Shown: positions 9,667 to 18,870, numbered from the stretch's first letter. The stretch: 64,000 nt of DNA from an uncultured Pelagibacteraceae bacterium (GCA_902601315.1 CACKMS010000001.1:88517-152516), one strand, 5' to 3'. Program-made: numbers and translations. The notes: generated by a model not told the origin, from the letters alone.

Positions 9667-10241
9667 ACTTTTAAAAATTTCTTAATTGCAGCTGGATAAA
9701 GTTTATGCTCAATCCTTAAAATTTTTTTGGCTAAAGTTTTTTCTGTATCAGATTTCAAAATTCTAACTTTTTCTTGTAAAATTATCTTTCCAGAATCTAA
9801 TTTAGGAGTAACGCAGTGCACTGTTGCTCCTGAGAATTTATCTTTATTTTTAATTGCTTTTCTATGAGTATTTAAACCTTTATATTTCGGCAATAGAGAT
9901 GGATGAATATTTAAAATTGGATTTTTAAATTTTTTAATGAAATCAGAAGATAAAATTTTCATGAAGCCAGCTAAACAAATTAAATCAATTTTATTTTTTC
10001 TCAAATATCTTAATATTTTATTTTCCGCTTGTTTTTTTTTTGAATAATTTATTACATGATATTTAATCTGATTTTTTTTGGCAAATTCTAAACCTTTTGA
10101 AAATTTATTATTTGAAATTATTAGATTAATTTTAATTTTTGAATTTTTATTCTTTGAATACTTAATTAAAGAAAGAAGATTACTTCCTCTCCCAGAAATA
10201 AAAATGGAAATGTTTAAATTTCTACCAATTAATTTTTCCAC
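9663..10241 (-). CDS. purN: Phosphoribosylglycinamide formyltransferase
   Basis: Formyl-THF-dependent formylation of GAR, step three of purine synthesis. The 192-aa protein contains ISGRGSNLLSL, the catalytic NIHPSLLPKYKGLNTHRKAI block (Asn, His) and GATVHCVTPKLDSGKIILQ. The start codon is GTG at 10241; no ATG occurs before the conserved SGRGSN motif. It overlaps the end of purM by 20 bp, which suggests coupled translation. Substrate residues match PurN, not the formate-using PurT. Confidence 0.96.
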   Translation of the reverse strand: MEKLIGRNLNISIFISGRGSNLLSLIKYSKNKNSKIKINLIISNNKFSKGLEFAKKNQIKYHVINYSKKKQAENKILRYLRKNKIDLICLAGFMKILSSDFIKKFKNPILNIHPSLLPKYKGLNTHRKAIKNKDKFSGATVHCVTPKLDSGKIILQEKVRILKSDTEKTLAKKILRIEHKLYPAAIKKFLKV

Positions 10242-11244
10242 CTAAATTTACTTTTTTTTTATTTTTCGAAATTTTACCTATTACATAAGGTTTAAATTTC
10301 GCATCGAAAGTTAATTTTACTTCATTGAGATTTTTTTTATTTATGATTATACAGAAACCAACACCACAATTAAATGTTTTTAACATTTCTGTATTTGATA
10401 CTCCTGAATTTTTAAGCCATCTAAAAATTTTTTGAGTTTTAATTTTATCTAAATCTATATCTGCACATAAATTATTTGGAACAACTCTTTTAATATTATC
10501 TTCTATACCACCACCAGTTATATTTGCACAACCATTTATAAGGTTTTTGTCAATTAATTTAATAATTTCTTTTACATAAATTTTAGTTGGTTTTATCAAT
10601 TCTTTTTTGAGATATTTATTTTTATTTATTTTAATTTTTTTAACTTTTAAAACTTTTCTGACAAGTGAAAAGCCATTAGAGTGTATACCATTTGATGGAA
10701 TTGCTAAAATTAAATCGTTATTTTTTATTTTATTAATTAGAATATTTTTTTTTTCAACTAAACCTACAGAAAAACCTGCAAGATCAAATTTACCTGCTGA
10801 ATATGTACCTGGCATTTCTGCTGTTTCTCCCCCTACAAGATTACAACTTGATAATTCACATCCCTTAACAATGCCTTTAATAATTTCTTTCATTTTTTTT
10901 AAATTAATTTTGTCTATTGAAATATAATCTAGAAATAAAAAAGGCCTTGCACCTTGAACAATCAAATCATTTACACACATTGCTACAAGATCTATACCAA
11001 TTGTGTGATATTTTTTAATTTCATTTGCTATCTCTAATTTTGTTCCCACCCCATCTGTGCTTGTTACAATGTGAGGATTTTTAAAGTTTTTTGGTATGCT
11101 TGAAATTGCTCCAAATCCCCCAATATTCTTAAAATCACCACTTTTCTTTGTTTTTTTTGTTAAACTAGAAATGAAATCTATAAATTTATCTGCATTCTTT
11201 ATGTTTACTCCGCTATTTTTATATGTGAATTTTTGCGATTTCAT
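10222..11244 (-). CDS. purM: Phosphoribosylformylglycinamidine cyclo-ligase (AIR synthetase)
   Basis: ATP-dependent ring closure of FGAM to AIR, step five of purine synthesis. The 340-aa protein shows GVGTKLEIA, VAMCVNDLIVQGARPFLFLDY, GCNLVGGETAEMPGTY-type residues and GFSVGLVEK, all PurM blocks. The ATG at 11244 lies only 12 bp from the divergent DUF2066 start. It forms a two-gene operon with purN. Confidence 0.96.
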   Translation of the reverse strand: MKSQKFTYKNSGVNIKNADKFIDFISSLTKKTKKSGDFKNIGGFGAISSIPKNFKNPHIVTSTDGVGTKLEIANEIKKYHTIGIDLVAMCVNDLIVQGARPFLFLDYISIDKINLKKMKEIIKGIVKGCELSSCNLVGGETAEMPGTYSAGKFDLAGFSVGLVEKKNILINKIKNNDLILAIPSNGIHSNGFSLVRKVLKVKKIKINKNKYLKKELIKPTKIYVKEIIKLIDKNLINGCANITGGGIEDNIKRVVPNNLCADIDLDKIKTQKIFRWLKNSGVSNTEMLKTFNCGVGFCIIINKKNLNEVKLTFDAKFKPYVIGKISKNKKKVNLGGKINW

Positions 11245-11256
11245 AAATTATTAACA

Positions 11257-12330
11257 ATGATTTTATCTAAAAAAATATACAAATATCTATACATTTTTTT
11301 TTTAGTTTTAATTATTGTTAATAGTGAGTTTTCCACAAATTTCGTAAAAGCTAAAACTTTTGTAATTAACGACATAGAAATTCAAGAAAAATATGATTTA
11401 AATTTTAATAAAATAAAGGTGGTTGATAAAGCCTTTAAAAAAGCTTTTGAAATATTAATTTCAAAAATTTTACAAAGTGAAAACAGAAGTATTTTCAGAA
11501 CCACTGACATTAACCAAATTAAAAGTTTTGTTGAAGGCTTTTCACTTATGGAAGAAAAATTTGTAGATGATAATTACCAAGCAAAAATAAATGTAGATTT
11601 TAATAAAAAAGATTTAATTCATTATTTTAATTCAAAAGGGATAATTACATCATCCATAAACCCAATTGATGTCATGATATTACCTATATTTATAGATTTA
11701 AAAAAAAATCAAATATTTTCATATTCAAATAATCCTTTCTTTATGAATTGGAAATTAAATAATAAAAAATTTCATCAAATAAGTTATCTTTTACCCAACG
11801 AAGATATTGAAGATTTTTCAATAATTAGAAAAAATATAGGCGATATAGAAAATTATGATTTTAATGAAATATTTAATAAATATAATGTTAAAAATAGAAT
11901 TTTACTTGTTTTATTAAATCAAGATAACCTGCTTAAAGTTTTTTCTAAATTAAATTTAGAAGACAATGAGATGTACATAAATAAGACTTTTATAGATGTA
12001 AATATGAAAAACTTAGAACAGATAAATGAAGTGATTTTAGATTTGAAAAATGATTATGAAAATAAATGGAAATCATTAAATGAAATTAATACATCAATAA
12101 TTCTCCCTATTAGATTATCTGTAGACACAAATAATTTTTTACTATCAAATAATTTAGAAAATTATTTAAATGAAGTAGATTTAATTTCAAACTATAAAAT
12201 TGAAAAATTTAATAGTAAGCAAATTATATATAAAATTATATTTAATAGTACTCCAGATAAGTTTTTAAATATTATGCAAAATACGAAATTTAAAATTGAT
12301 ACATCTAAAGATGTTTGGAAATTACAATGA
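11257..12330 (+). CDS. DUF2066-like exported or membrane-anchored protein
   Basis: Function unknown. The 357-aa product starts with a strong hydrophobic segment (IYKYLYIFFLVLIIVN), either a signal peptide or an anchor. The conserved-looking part follows, with AFKKAFEILISKILQSENRSIF. A long Asn/Lys-rich region fills the rest. I assign DUF2066 from this N-terminal block and from its position between purM and an Hda-like gene, an alphaproteobacterial neighbourhood. The ATG at 11257 is preferred to the track's TTG at 11233, which would put the start inside purM. Its stop overlaps the next start (ATGA). Confidence 0.62.
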   Translation: MILSKKIYKYLYIFFLVLIIVNSEFSTNFVKAKTFVINDIEIQEKYDLNFNKIKVVDKAFKKAFEILISKILQSENRSIFRTTDINQIKSFVEGFSLMEEKFVDDNYQAKINVDFNKKDLIHYFNSKGIITSSINPIDVMILPIFIDLKKNQIFSYSNNPFFMNWKLNNKKFHQISYLLPNEDIEDFSIIRKNIGDIENYDFNEIFNKYNVKNRILLVLLNQDNLLKVFSKLNLEDNEMYINKTFIDVNMKNLEQINEVILDLKNDYENKWKSLNEINTSIILPIRLSVDTNNFLLSNNLENYLNEVDLISNYKIEKFNSKQIIYKIIFNSTPDKFLNIMQNTKFKIDTSKDVWKLQ

Positions 12331-12983
12331 GTGAACTAAACCAATTATTACTTGATTTTGATTATAATATTGAATTCAACGAACATGATTATTATGTATC
12401 AAGAAGTAATTACTTAGCCTTTAATTTAATTCACAATTGGCCCAAATGGGAAAGAAAAATACTAAATATTTCTGGAGATACATTTTCAGGAAAAACGCAC
12501 CTGGCAAAAATTTTTCAAGATAAAAGTAATGCCATATATTTAGGCCACAGTGATATTAATGAGGATGTATTCAAAAAAATTAAGTTAAATGAAACTATTA
12601 TTATTGATGATTTTGAAAAAATTAAAAATGAAAATTTATTGTACTCTCTATTTAATTTGATTTATCAAGATAATAAGTACTTATTGATTTTATCAAACAG
12701 AGCAATAAATAAAGTTAATTATAATCTTGATGATTTAAATTCAAGAGCAAAAAATTGTATATTTGCCCAAATTGAAAATCCAGATGATGATTTAATTTTT
12801 GCAATAATTGTAAAAAGTTTTTCAGATAGACAAATCAAATTAGAAAAAAAATTACTAGAATTTATTATAAAAAGGATAGAGAGATCTTATGGTAAAATTT
12901 ACGAATTTATATATAAGGTTGACGAATTGAGTTTAAAAAAAAAGAAACCTATTAATTTAAAAACAATTAAAGAAATACTGTAA
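12327..12983 (+). CDS. hdaA: Hda-like DnaA-related AAA+ ATPase
   Basis: Likely the regulator that stimulates ATP hydrolysis on DnaA bound to the sliding clamp, limiting re-initiation. The 218-aa protein resembles the DnaA AAA+ core: Walker A GDTFSGKTHL and Walker B TIIIDDFEK. A sensor-like LILSNRAINKVN and a lid region follow. There is no C-terminal DNA-binding domain IV. Clamp binding by Hda usually uses a short N-terminal motif; QLLLDFD near the start could fill this role, which is inference. It starts in an ATGA overlap with the DUF2066 gene. Confidence 0.8.
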   Translation: MSELNQLLLDFDYNIEFNEHDYYVSRSNYLAFNLIHNWPKWERKILNISGDTFSGKTHLAKIFQDKSNAIYLGHSDINEDVFKKIKLNETIIIDDFEKIKNENLLYSLFNLIYQDNKYLLILSNRAINKVNYNLDDLNSRAKNCIFAQIENPDDDLIFAIIVKSFSDRQIKLEKKLLEFIIKRIERSYGKIYEFIYKVDELSLKKKKPINLKTIKEIL

Positions 12984-12984
12984 A

Positions 12985-14769
12985 TTGAATAAATATAGAA
13001 CACATACATGCGGAGAACTAAATATCTCTAATAAGGGTCAAAAAATTATTTTATCTGGATGGATTAATAAGAAAAGAGATCATGGAAACCTATTATTTAT
13101 TGACTTAAGAGACAATTACGGCCTTACCCAATGTGTCGTAGACAATGAAAATAAAGTATTTAAAGAAATAGAAAACCTTCCATTAGAAACTGTATTAAAA
13201 ATATCTGGGAAAGTAATTGAGAGAAACAAAGATACCATTAATGAAAATTTATCAACCGGTGAAATAGAAATTTCAATTATTGATTTTGAAATTCTCGGAC
13301 AAACAAAAGAACTTCCTATGCCAGTTTTTTCAGATCAAGAATATTCAGAGGAAATTAGACTTAAATACAGATTTTTAGATTTAAGAAGAAAAAAAATTCA
13401 TCAAAATATTATTCTTAGATCAAAAGTAATTTCCTTTATTCGATCTGAAATGAATAAGTTAGGATTTTTAGAATTTCAAACACCAATATTAACATCTTCT
13501 AGTCCAGAGGGTGCTAGAGATTTTTTAGTTCCAAGCAGATTAAATCCAGGTAAATTTTATGCATTACCTCAAGCTCCCCAACAGTTTAAACAATTAATAA
13601 TGGTATCAGGATTTGATAAATACTTTCAAATAGCTCCGTGCTTTAGAGATGAGGACGCAAGAGCTGACAGAAGCCCTGGTGAATTTTACCAATTAGATTT
13701 AGAAATGTCATTTGTTGAACAACAAGATGTCTTTGAAGTGGTAGAAAAATTGATGGTTAAAGTTTTTAAAAACTTTTCAGATAAAAAATTACTTTTTGAG
13801 ACTTTTCCAAAGATTTCCTATTCTGACGCTATGTTGAAATACGGATCTGATAAACCAGATTTAAGAAACCCACTTATTATTTCTGATATTACAAAATTAT
13901 TTGAAAGGGATGATATCAGTTTTGAAATATTTAAAAATTTAGTCAAGAAAGGTTCGGTTGTAAGATCTATCGTTACTAAAAATACAAAAGATAAACCAAG
14001 AAGTTTTTTTGACGGAATAGATAAATGGGCAAAGGAACAAGGTTCATCAGGTCTTGCTTATTTTACTTTAGAAAAAAATGATAAAATAATAGGAAAGGGA
14101 CCAGTTGGAAAATTTTTTTCCGAAGAGTCGCTATTAGAATTGATGAGGATCACAAATTCAGAAATAGGGGATACCATTTTTCTTTCTTGTGGTAAAAAAA
14201 GTGAAGTCGAAAAAATTTTATCAATAGCTCGAACTAAGATAGCAGAAGAGCTCAAAATTATTAATGAAGATTATTTTGCATTTTGTTGGATAGTGGATTA
14301 CCCAATGTTTGAAATAGACGAACAAACCAAAAAAATAAATTTTAGCCACAATCCATTTTCAATGCCTCAAGGAGATATTAAAAACATAGATTTAACAGAT
14401 CCTCTTTCTTTAAAAGCTTATCAATATGATATTGTATGTAATGGTATCGAATTATCATCTGGAGCCATTAGAAATCATGTGCCTGAATTAATGTATAAAC
14501 TATTTGAAATAGCTGGCTACTCAAAGAAAGATGTTGAGGGAAAATTTAGTGGAATGATAAATGCATTGAGTTATGGTGCACCACCACATGGAGGTATTGC
14601 CCCAGGCATAGATAGAATAGTAATGCTTTTAGCTGATGAAAAAAATATTCGGGAAGTAACTATGTTTCCGATGAACCAAAATGCCCAAGATTTAATGATG
14701 AATGCACCATCTGCAATTAGTGAAGATCAATTGAAGGAATTAAACCTTACTATTAAAAAAAAAATTTAA
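12985..14769 (+). CDS. aspS: Aspartyl-tRNA synthetase
   Basis: Class II synthetase charging tRNA-Asp. The 594-aa bacterial-type protein has an N-terminal OB fold (YRTHTCGELN, GWINKKRDHG), catalytic motif 2 with RDEDARADRSPGEFYQLDLE, a GAD insertion, and motif 3 GIDRIVMLLADEKNIREV. The start codon is TTG, 2 bp after the hda stop. No ATG precedes the conserved OB fold, so the non-ATG start is well supported. Whether it also charges tRNA-Asn cannot be decided here. Confidence 0.97.
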   Translation: MNKYRTHTCGELNISNKGQKIILSGWINKKRDHGNLLFIDLRDNYGLTQCVVDNENKVFKEIENLPLETVLKISGKVIERNKDTINENLSTGEIEISIIDFEILGQTKELPMPVFSDQEYSEEIRLKYRFLDLRRKKIHQNIILRSKVISFIRSEMNKLGFLEFQTPILTSSSPEGARDFLVPSRLNPGKFYALPQAPQQFKQLIMVSGFDKYFQIAPCFRDEDARADRSPGEFYQLDLEMSFVEQQDVFEVVEKLMVKVFKNFSDKKLLFETFPKISYSDAMLKYGSDKPDLRNPLIISDITKLFERDDISFEIFKNLVKKGSVVRSIVTKNTKDKPRSFFDGIDKWAKEQGSSGLAYFTLEKNDKIIGKGPVGKFFSEESLLELMRITNSEIGDTIFLSCGKKSEVEKILSIARTKIAEELKIINEDYFAFCWIVDYPMFEIDEQTKKINFSHNPFSMPQGDIKNIDLTDPLSLKAYQYDIVCNGIELSSGAIRNHVPELMYKLFEIAGYSKKDVEGKFSGMINALSYGAPPHGGIAPGIDRIVMLLADEKNIREVTMFPMNQNAQDLMMNAPSAISEDQLKELNLTIKKKI

Positions 14770-15600
14770 CTATTTTTTACCTTTTAGATTAATTCTAATA
14801 TCTGATAGATCGACCAATTTTCTTTTATAATCACTTCTAACAAATCCCTTACTAGTTATATCTTTTACTAACTTTAAGAATTGATTTTGATCTTCAGAAT
14901 TCTCATTATTCAAATCATCTATTTTTTCTGATCCACCAATAGATGGTGTATGTGCCAGATCTTCTCTATTAAGATAAGATATTGCCAATTCTCTAAATAT
15001 ATAATCTAAAATTGAGCTCGCACTCAAAATTCTATCATTTCCATGAACTTTTCCTGATGGTTCAAATTTTGTACCTACATAAGCATTTACAAACTCATCG
15101 AGAGGAACCCCATACTGCAGACCTAAAGAAATTGCTATTGCAAAATTATTCATGAGAGCTTTTACTAACTCACCTTCTTTACTTGTATCAATAAATATTT
15201 CACCTATTTTTCCATCCTCATATTCACCAGTATGAAGATATACTTTATGATCACCTATTGTAGCCTTTTGAATGTATCCTTTTCTTCTGTCTGGCATACT
15301 AAATCTTTTTTCAAGTTTTTCATTTAGATTACTCTTAAAGTTTTCACCTATTTTATTATCTATTTTTGGAGCATTCTTTGAAATTGGAGCACTAATTGAT
15401 TTATCAACAATATTTACTCTACTATTATCTATTTTTTCTAAATTTTTTGTTTTTCTATTGTCAAGTTTAACATCCAGTATCTCAAATTTTCCTTCCTCAT
15501 TTTTTTCTAAATTTTGTAAGTTTTTCTCATTAACATCATCTAAATAGTGACTTACTTTAAAACTACATGTGTAATATGTCTCAACTAAATATTTTGCCAT
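14770..15600 (-). CDS. Stand-alone TSCPD-domain protein related to the C-terminus of B12-dependent ribonucleotide reductase
   Basis: The 276-aa protein has a short N-terminal domain ([28 protein letters not shown]) and a low-complexity charged linker (about 60-115). A conserved C-terminal domain follows, with [40 protein letters not shown] and [14 protein letters not shown]. This matches the domain at the C-terminus of class II NrdJ reductases, but the catalytic barrel is absent, so it cannot be a reductase alone. It may be an accessory or regulator; that is inference. It abuts aspS, convergently, with no gap. Confidence 0.78.
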   Translation of the reverse strand: MAKYLVETYYTCSFKVSHYLDDVNEKNLQNLEKNEEGKFEILDVKLDNRKTKNLEKIDNSRVNIVDKSISAPISKNAPKIDNKIGENFKSNLNEKLEKRFSMPDRRKGYIQKATIGDHKVYLHTGEYEDGKIGEIFIDTSKEGELVKALMNNFAIAISLGLQYGVPLDEFVNAYVGTKFEPSGKVHGNDRILSASSILDYIFRELAISYLNREDLAHTPSIGGSEKIDDLNNENSEDQNQFLKLVKDITSKGFVRSDYKRKLVDLSDIRINLKGKK

Positions 15601-15708
15601 TAAATTTCCCTATTAAAATTGAATCGTAAGGAATTATGTATATACAAATTAATGTTATAGTCTAATTTAATTTTTACAATTTGAAATTGAAAAAATAATT
15701 AATTTTTT

Positions 15709-16068
15709 ATGTTGACATTTTTTAAGGAAATTTTCACTTGGTGGAATGGCCAGACACTGGGAACCAGAATACAAACAATTTTTTTTGGAAAGTTGGTTGG
15801 TGAGGATGAATTAGGGAATAAATATTATCAAAATAAAAAAGGCAAACGGTGGGTTATATATAATGGAGAGGTTGAAGCATCAAAAATACCAAATGATTGG
15901 TACTCATGGATGCATCATACAAATAATAAAATTGAAAATTCACATAACTTAAAAAAATATAAATGGCAAAAAAAACATTTACCGAACCAAACAGGGACAA
16001 CTAATGCTTATAACCCTAAAAATAATAAAAATGCAACTGAAAAAAAATATAAAACTTGGCAAGGCTAG
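15709..16068 (+). CDS. NDUFA12 (B17.2)-like accessory subunit of NADH:ubiquinone oxidoreductase
   Basis: Small soluble supernumerary subunit of respiratory complex I, found in alphaproteobacteria and mitochondria. The 119-aa protein shows the family features WWNGQTLGTRI, GEDELGNKYYQ, RWVIYNGEVEASKIP, WYSWMHH and a C-terminal GTTNAYNP. The nuo operon is not in the window. Its last 38 bp overlap the DUF2155 gene in another frame. Confidence 0.88.
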   Translation: MLTFFKEIFTWWNGQTLGTRIQTIFFGKLVGEDELGNKYYQNKKGKRWVIYNGEVEASKIPNDWYSWMHHTNNKIENSHNLKKYKWQKKHLPNQTGTTNAYNPKNNKNATEKKYKTWQG

Positions 16069-16438
16069 TTTTGCTCTAATTTTTATTCTATTATTTCAAA
16101 TAATTTTCCTTAAGGTAAATTCAGAAACTAATATATATGGCGAAAAGTTCGCAGAATTATTAGTTTTAGATAAAGTAAGTTCTAAAACAGCAAAGTTAAA
16201 GTTAACAATTGGAGAAGAGTTAATTTTTCAAAATTTAAATATAAATATTCTAAAATGCCAAAATTCAAAATTTGATGACGATCCTGAAGTAACAGCATTT
16301 ATGCAAGTGATTGATTTGAAAAACAAAGATAAGGATAAAGTTTTTGTATTCAATGACTGGACATTTGCATCAAGTCCATCAATAAGACCCTTTGACCATC
16401 CCGTATACGATATATGGTTAAAAAAGTGCTATTCCTAA
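16031..16438 (+). CDS. DUF2155 family exported protein
   Basis: Function unknown, probably periplasmic. The 135-aa product has a signal-like helix (SFALIFILLFQIIF). The DUF2155 pattern follows: LDKVSSKTAKLKLTIGEEL, LKCQNSKFDDDPEVTAF and the C-terminal FNDWTFASSPSIRPFDHPVYDIWLKKC. The start at 16031 (MQLKKN) is taken instead of 16004. It lies inside NDUFA12, and no later start precedes the signal sequence. The pairing with NDUFA12 near accBC is common in alphaproteobacteria. The stop overlaps the convergent accC stop by 4 bp. Confidence 0.83.
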   Translation: MQLKKNIKLGKASFALIFILLFQIIFLKVNSETNIYGEKFAELLVLDKVSSKTAKLKLTIGEELIFQNLNINILKCQNSKFDDDPEVTAFMQVIDLKNKDKDKVFVFNDWTFASSPSIRPFDHPVYDIWLKKCYS

Positions 16439-17772
16439 ATTAATTTTTCTTTATCAAGCCAACTTACATTAAAATCAGAATTTATAAATTTTTTATGATT
16501 TAATAAGGTTTTATGTAAACCTATTGTAGTAGTTATACCCTCAATAACAAATTCATCTAGAGATCTATTCATTCTTTGTATAGCTTCTGTTCTATTTCTT
16601 CCATGGCAAATTAATTTACAAATCATGCTATCATAATAGGGAGTAACTTTATAACCTTGAAAAATCGCACCGTCTACTCTAGTTCTAAAACCAGAAGGCT
16701 GGTGACACATTCCAATTAATCCAGGCGAGGGTTGAAAATTTTTACTTGGATCTTCAGCATTTATCCTGCATTCAATAGCATGTCCTCTTGGATTAATATC
16801 ATCTTGACTCAGTGCTGTTTCACCTGTGTAAGCTATGTTAATCTGTTCTTTGATTATATCTATACCTGTAACCATTTCTGTTACTGGATGCTCAACTTGA
16901 ACTCTAGTATTCATTTCTAAAAAATAGAATTTTCCCTCTTCATAGATGAATTCAACTGTTCCTGCACCCTCGTATCCTATTTGACTTACCATCTTTACAG
17001 TTTTGCTAAATAAATCTGATCTGATTGAGTCTGTTAGAACTGGACTTGGGGTTTCTTCTATTATTTTTTGGTGTCTTCTCTGCACTGAGCAATCTCTTTC
17101 ATGTAAGTGAACAGTTCTATTTTTTCCTGATAATACTTGAACCTCAATATGTCTTGGATTTTGAAAAAATTTCTCAATATAAACTTCATCATTTCCAAAA
17201 AATTTTTTTGCCTCTAATTTTGCAGTTAAAAATAAATTCTCAAAATCATTTTCATTGTTTACTATCTTCATACCTTTTCCACCCCCGCCACCTGCAGCTT
17301 TTATCAGAACTGGAAAACCAATATTTTCAGATAATTTTTTAGCCTCTTTAATATCTGAAACACCACCCTCAGAACCTTCAATAATTGGCAGACCATATTG
17401 TTTAGCAATTTTTTTTGCTTGAATTTTATCTCCCATTTTACTTATCAAACTTGATGATGGGCCTATGAACTTAATATTATTTTCTTCAAGAATTTTTGCA
17501 AATTCAGCATTTTCTGATAAAAAACCATATCCAGGATGTACAGCTTCAGAATTTGTTAATTCTATTGCAGACATTATTGCTGGAATATTTAAATAACTAT
17601 TAGATGGTTGGTGAGGACCTACGCAAATACTCTCATCTGCTAATCTTACATGCATACTATTTCGATCGACATCTGAATGGATTGCAACTGTTGATATACC
17701 CCATTCTTTGCATGCTCTGATAACCCTAACTGCAATTTCACCGCGATTTGCAATCAGAATTTTTTTAAACAT
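16435..17772 (-). CDS. accC: Acetyl-CoA carboxylase, biotin carboxylase subunit
   Basis: ATP- and bicarbonate-dependent carboxylation of biotin on AccB, the first half-reaction of malonyl-CoA synthesis. The 445-aa ATP-grasp protein has IANRGEIAVRVIRACKEWG, GFLSENAEFA, the nucleotide loop AAGGGGGKGMKIV, the RDCSVQRRHQKIIEE region and EMNTRVQVEHPVTEM. The full family length is present. It lies one base after accB, with which it is surely co-transcribed. Confidence 0.97.
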   Translation of the reverse strand: MFKKILIANRGEIAVRVIRACKEWGISTVAIHSDVDRNSMHVRLADESICVGPHQPSNSYLNIPAIMSAIELTNSEAVHPGYGFLSENAEFAKILEENNIKFIGPSSSLISKMGDKIQAKKIAKQYGLPIIEGSEGGVSDIKEAKKLSENIGFPVLIKAAGGGGGKGMKIVNNENDFENLFLTAKLEAKKFFGNDEVYIEKFFQNPRHIEVQVLSGKNRTVHLHERDCSVQRRHQKIIEETPSPVLTDSIRSDLFSKTVKMVSQIGYEGAGTVEFIYEEGKFYFLEMNTRVQVEHPVTEMVTGIDIIKEQINIAYTGETALSQDDINPRGHAIECRINAEDPSKNFQPSPGLIGMCHQPSGFRTRVDGAIFQGYKVTPYYDSMICKLICHGRNRTEAIQRMNRSLDEFVIEGITTTIGLHKTLLNHKKFINSDFNVSWLDKEKLI

Positions 17773-17773
17773 A

Positions 17774-18202
17774 TTAATCTAAGATTGCTATAGTTTGTCC
17801 AAACTCGACAGGCTGACCATCCTCAACACAAATTTCTTTAATCGTTCCATCAATTGGGCATGGCACATGGTTCATTGTTTTCATTGCCTCAACAATCATT
17901 ATTGTATCACCCTTCTTAATTTTTCTTCCTTTTTCTGCAAATTTTTTACCTCCTGGTTCAGGCGCTAAGTATGCAGTACCAATAATTGGCGATGTAATCT
18001 TTGTTCCACTTAATTCAGAAGACTTGTTTTCTTTTCTCTCTATTTCATGTTTTGAAGTTTTTGCTATGATCGGTGTTGAACTTATTTCTTTTGTTTTTGA
18101 AACTTTAACTTTTAAATCTTTTTCAGTATACTCAATTTCCGTAAGATTAAATTCATCTAAATAATCACTTAACTCTTTAATAATATTTTTATTTATTTTC
18201 AT
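17774..18202 (-). CDS. accB: Acetyl-CoA carboxylase, biotin carboxyl carrier protein
   Basis: Carries the biotin arm between AccC and the carboxyltransferase AccAD. The 142-aa protein has an N-terminal dimerisation part, a Ser/Thr/Lys-rich linker and a C-terminal biotinyl domain. The acceptor lysine lies in IVEAMKTMNHV, a slight variant of the usual E-A-M-K-L-M-N. The domain ends with PVEFGQTIAILD. Its start overlaps the end of aroQ by 14 bp, the standard aroQ-accB-accC order. Confidence 0.96.
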   Translation of the reverse strand: MKINKNIIKELSDYLDEFNLTEIEYTEKDLKVKVSKTKEISSTPIIAKTSKHEIERKENKSSELSGTKITSPIIGTAYLAPEPGGKKFAEKGRKIKKGDTIMIVEAMKTMNHVPCPIDGTIKEICVEDGQPVEFGQTIAILD

Positions 18203-18635
18203 TTTCTAAAAGCTCTTGCATTGAATTTATGGCCAAAATATAGCTGTTTATTCCAAGTCCACAGATAATTCCAGTAACAACACCACTTATCATTGACTTA
18301 TGTCTAAATTCCTCTCTTTTATAAATATTTGATATGTGTACCTCGATTTTAGGTTTTTTAAATACATCTAATGCATCTCTTATAGCAACAGATGTATGAC
18401 TGTAGGCTGCAGCATTAATTATAATACCATCATAAATATCAACACTATTTTGTATTAAATTTACGATTTCACCTTCGACATTTGATTGTTTTATATCTAA
18501 ATTTAAATTTAATTCTTTAGCTTTTTTATAACAAATCTTTAATAAGTAATTGTAGTCTCTGCTTCCATATTGAGATTGTTCTCTTTGACCTAATAGATTA
18601 AGATTAGGACCATTAATAATTATTATTTTGCTCAC
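18189..18635 (-). CDS. aroQ: 3-dehydroquinate dehydratase, type II
   Basis: Shikimate-pathway dehydration of 3-dehydroquinate. The 148-aa protein begins (V/M)SKIIIINGPNLNLLGQREQ and contains SNVEGEIVNLIQ, INAAAYSHTSVAIRDAL and EVHISNIYKREEFRHKS, with the catalytic Tyr and His of the dodecameric type II enzyme. The track's hydrophobic 42-residue extension runs into thiS on the other strand and is rejected. The GTG at 18635 gives the normal N-terminus. Only 16 bp separate this start from the divergent thiS start. Confidence 0.95.
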   Translation of the reverse strand: MSKIIIINGPNLNLLGQREQSQYGSRDYNYLLKICYKKAKELNLNLDIKQSNVEGEIVNLIQNSVDIYDGIIINAAAYSHTSVAIRDALDVFKKPKIEVHISNIYKREEFRHKSMISGVVTGIICGLGINSYILAINSMQELLENENK

Positions 18636-18651
18636 TAAAAACTTATAATAT

Positions 18652-18870
18652 ATGAAAAAAAAAAATAAAATAAAAATAACAGTAAATGGTAAGCAAACTA
18701 TTATAAATTCAAACTTTTCATTAAAAAATCTTGTTGATAAGTTAGAAATACCCTTAAACAAAATTGCAATAGAATATAACAGAGAAATAATTGATAAAAA
18801 AAAATTGAAAAAAATTCTTCTTTCTAAAAACGATAAAGTGGAAATTGTTCATTTTATTGGAGGAGGCTAA
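18652..18870 (+). CDS. thiS: Sulfur carrier protein ThiS
   Basis: Ubiquitin-like carrier that donates sulfur as a C-terminal thiocarboxylate for thiazole formation in thiamine synthesis. The 72-aa protein has a Lys-rich N-terminus, the VNGKQTII strand pair and the diagnostic ending VEIVHFIGGG. The family thiocarboxylate forms on a GG terminus. Its stop overlaps the thiG start (TAATG). Confidence 0.92.
   Translation: MKKKNKIKITVNGKQTIINSNFSLKNLVDKLEIPLNKIAIEYNREIIDKKKLKKILLSKNDKVEIVHFIGGG

Noticed and set aside
15272-15547. ORF of 91 aa rich in Ser, Phe and Leu
   Set aside because: Antisense of the charged linker of the TSCPD protein, which explains its composition.
16732-17342. Plus-strand ORFs inside accC (16732, 17025)
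   Set aside because: Antisense shadows of the biotin carboxylase; Phe/Leu-rich with no family resemblance.
18636-18761. Hydrophobic N-terminal extension of AroQ in the track
   Set aside because: It is the antisense reading of thiS; type II dehydroquinate dehydratases are soluble and start near the NGPNLN motif.
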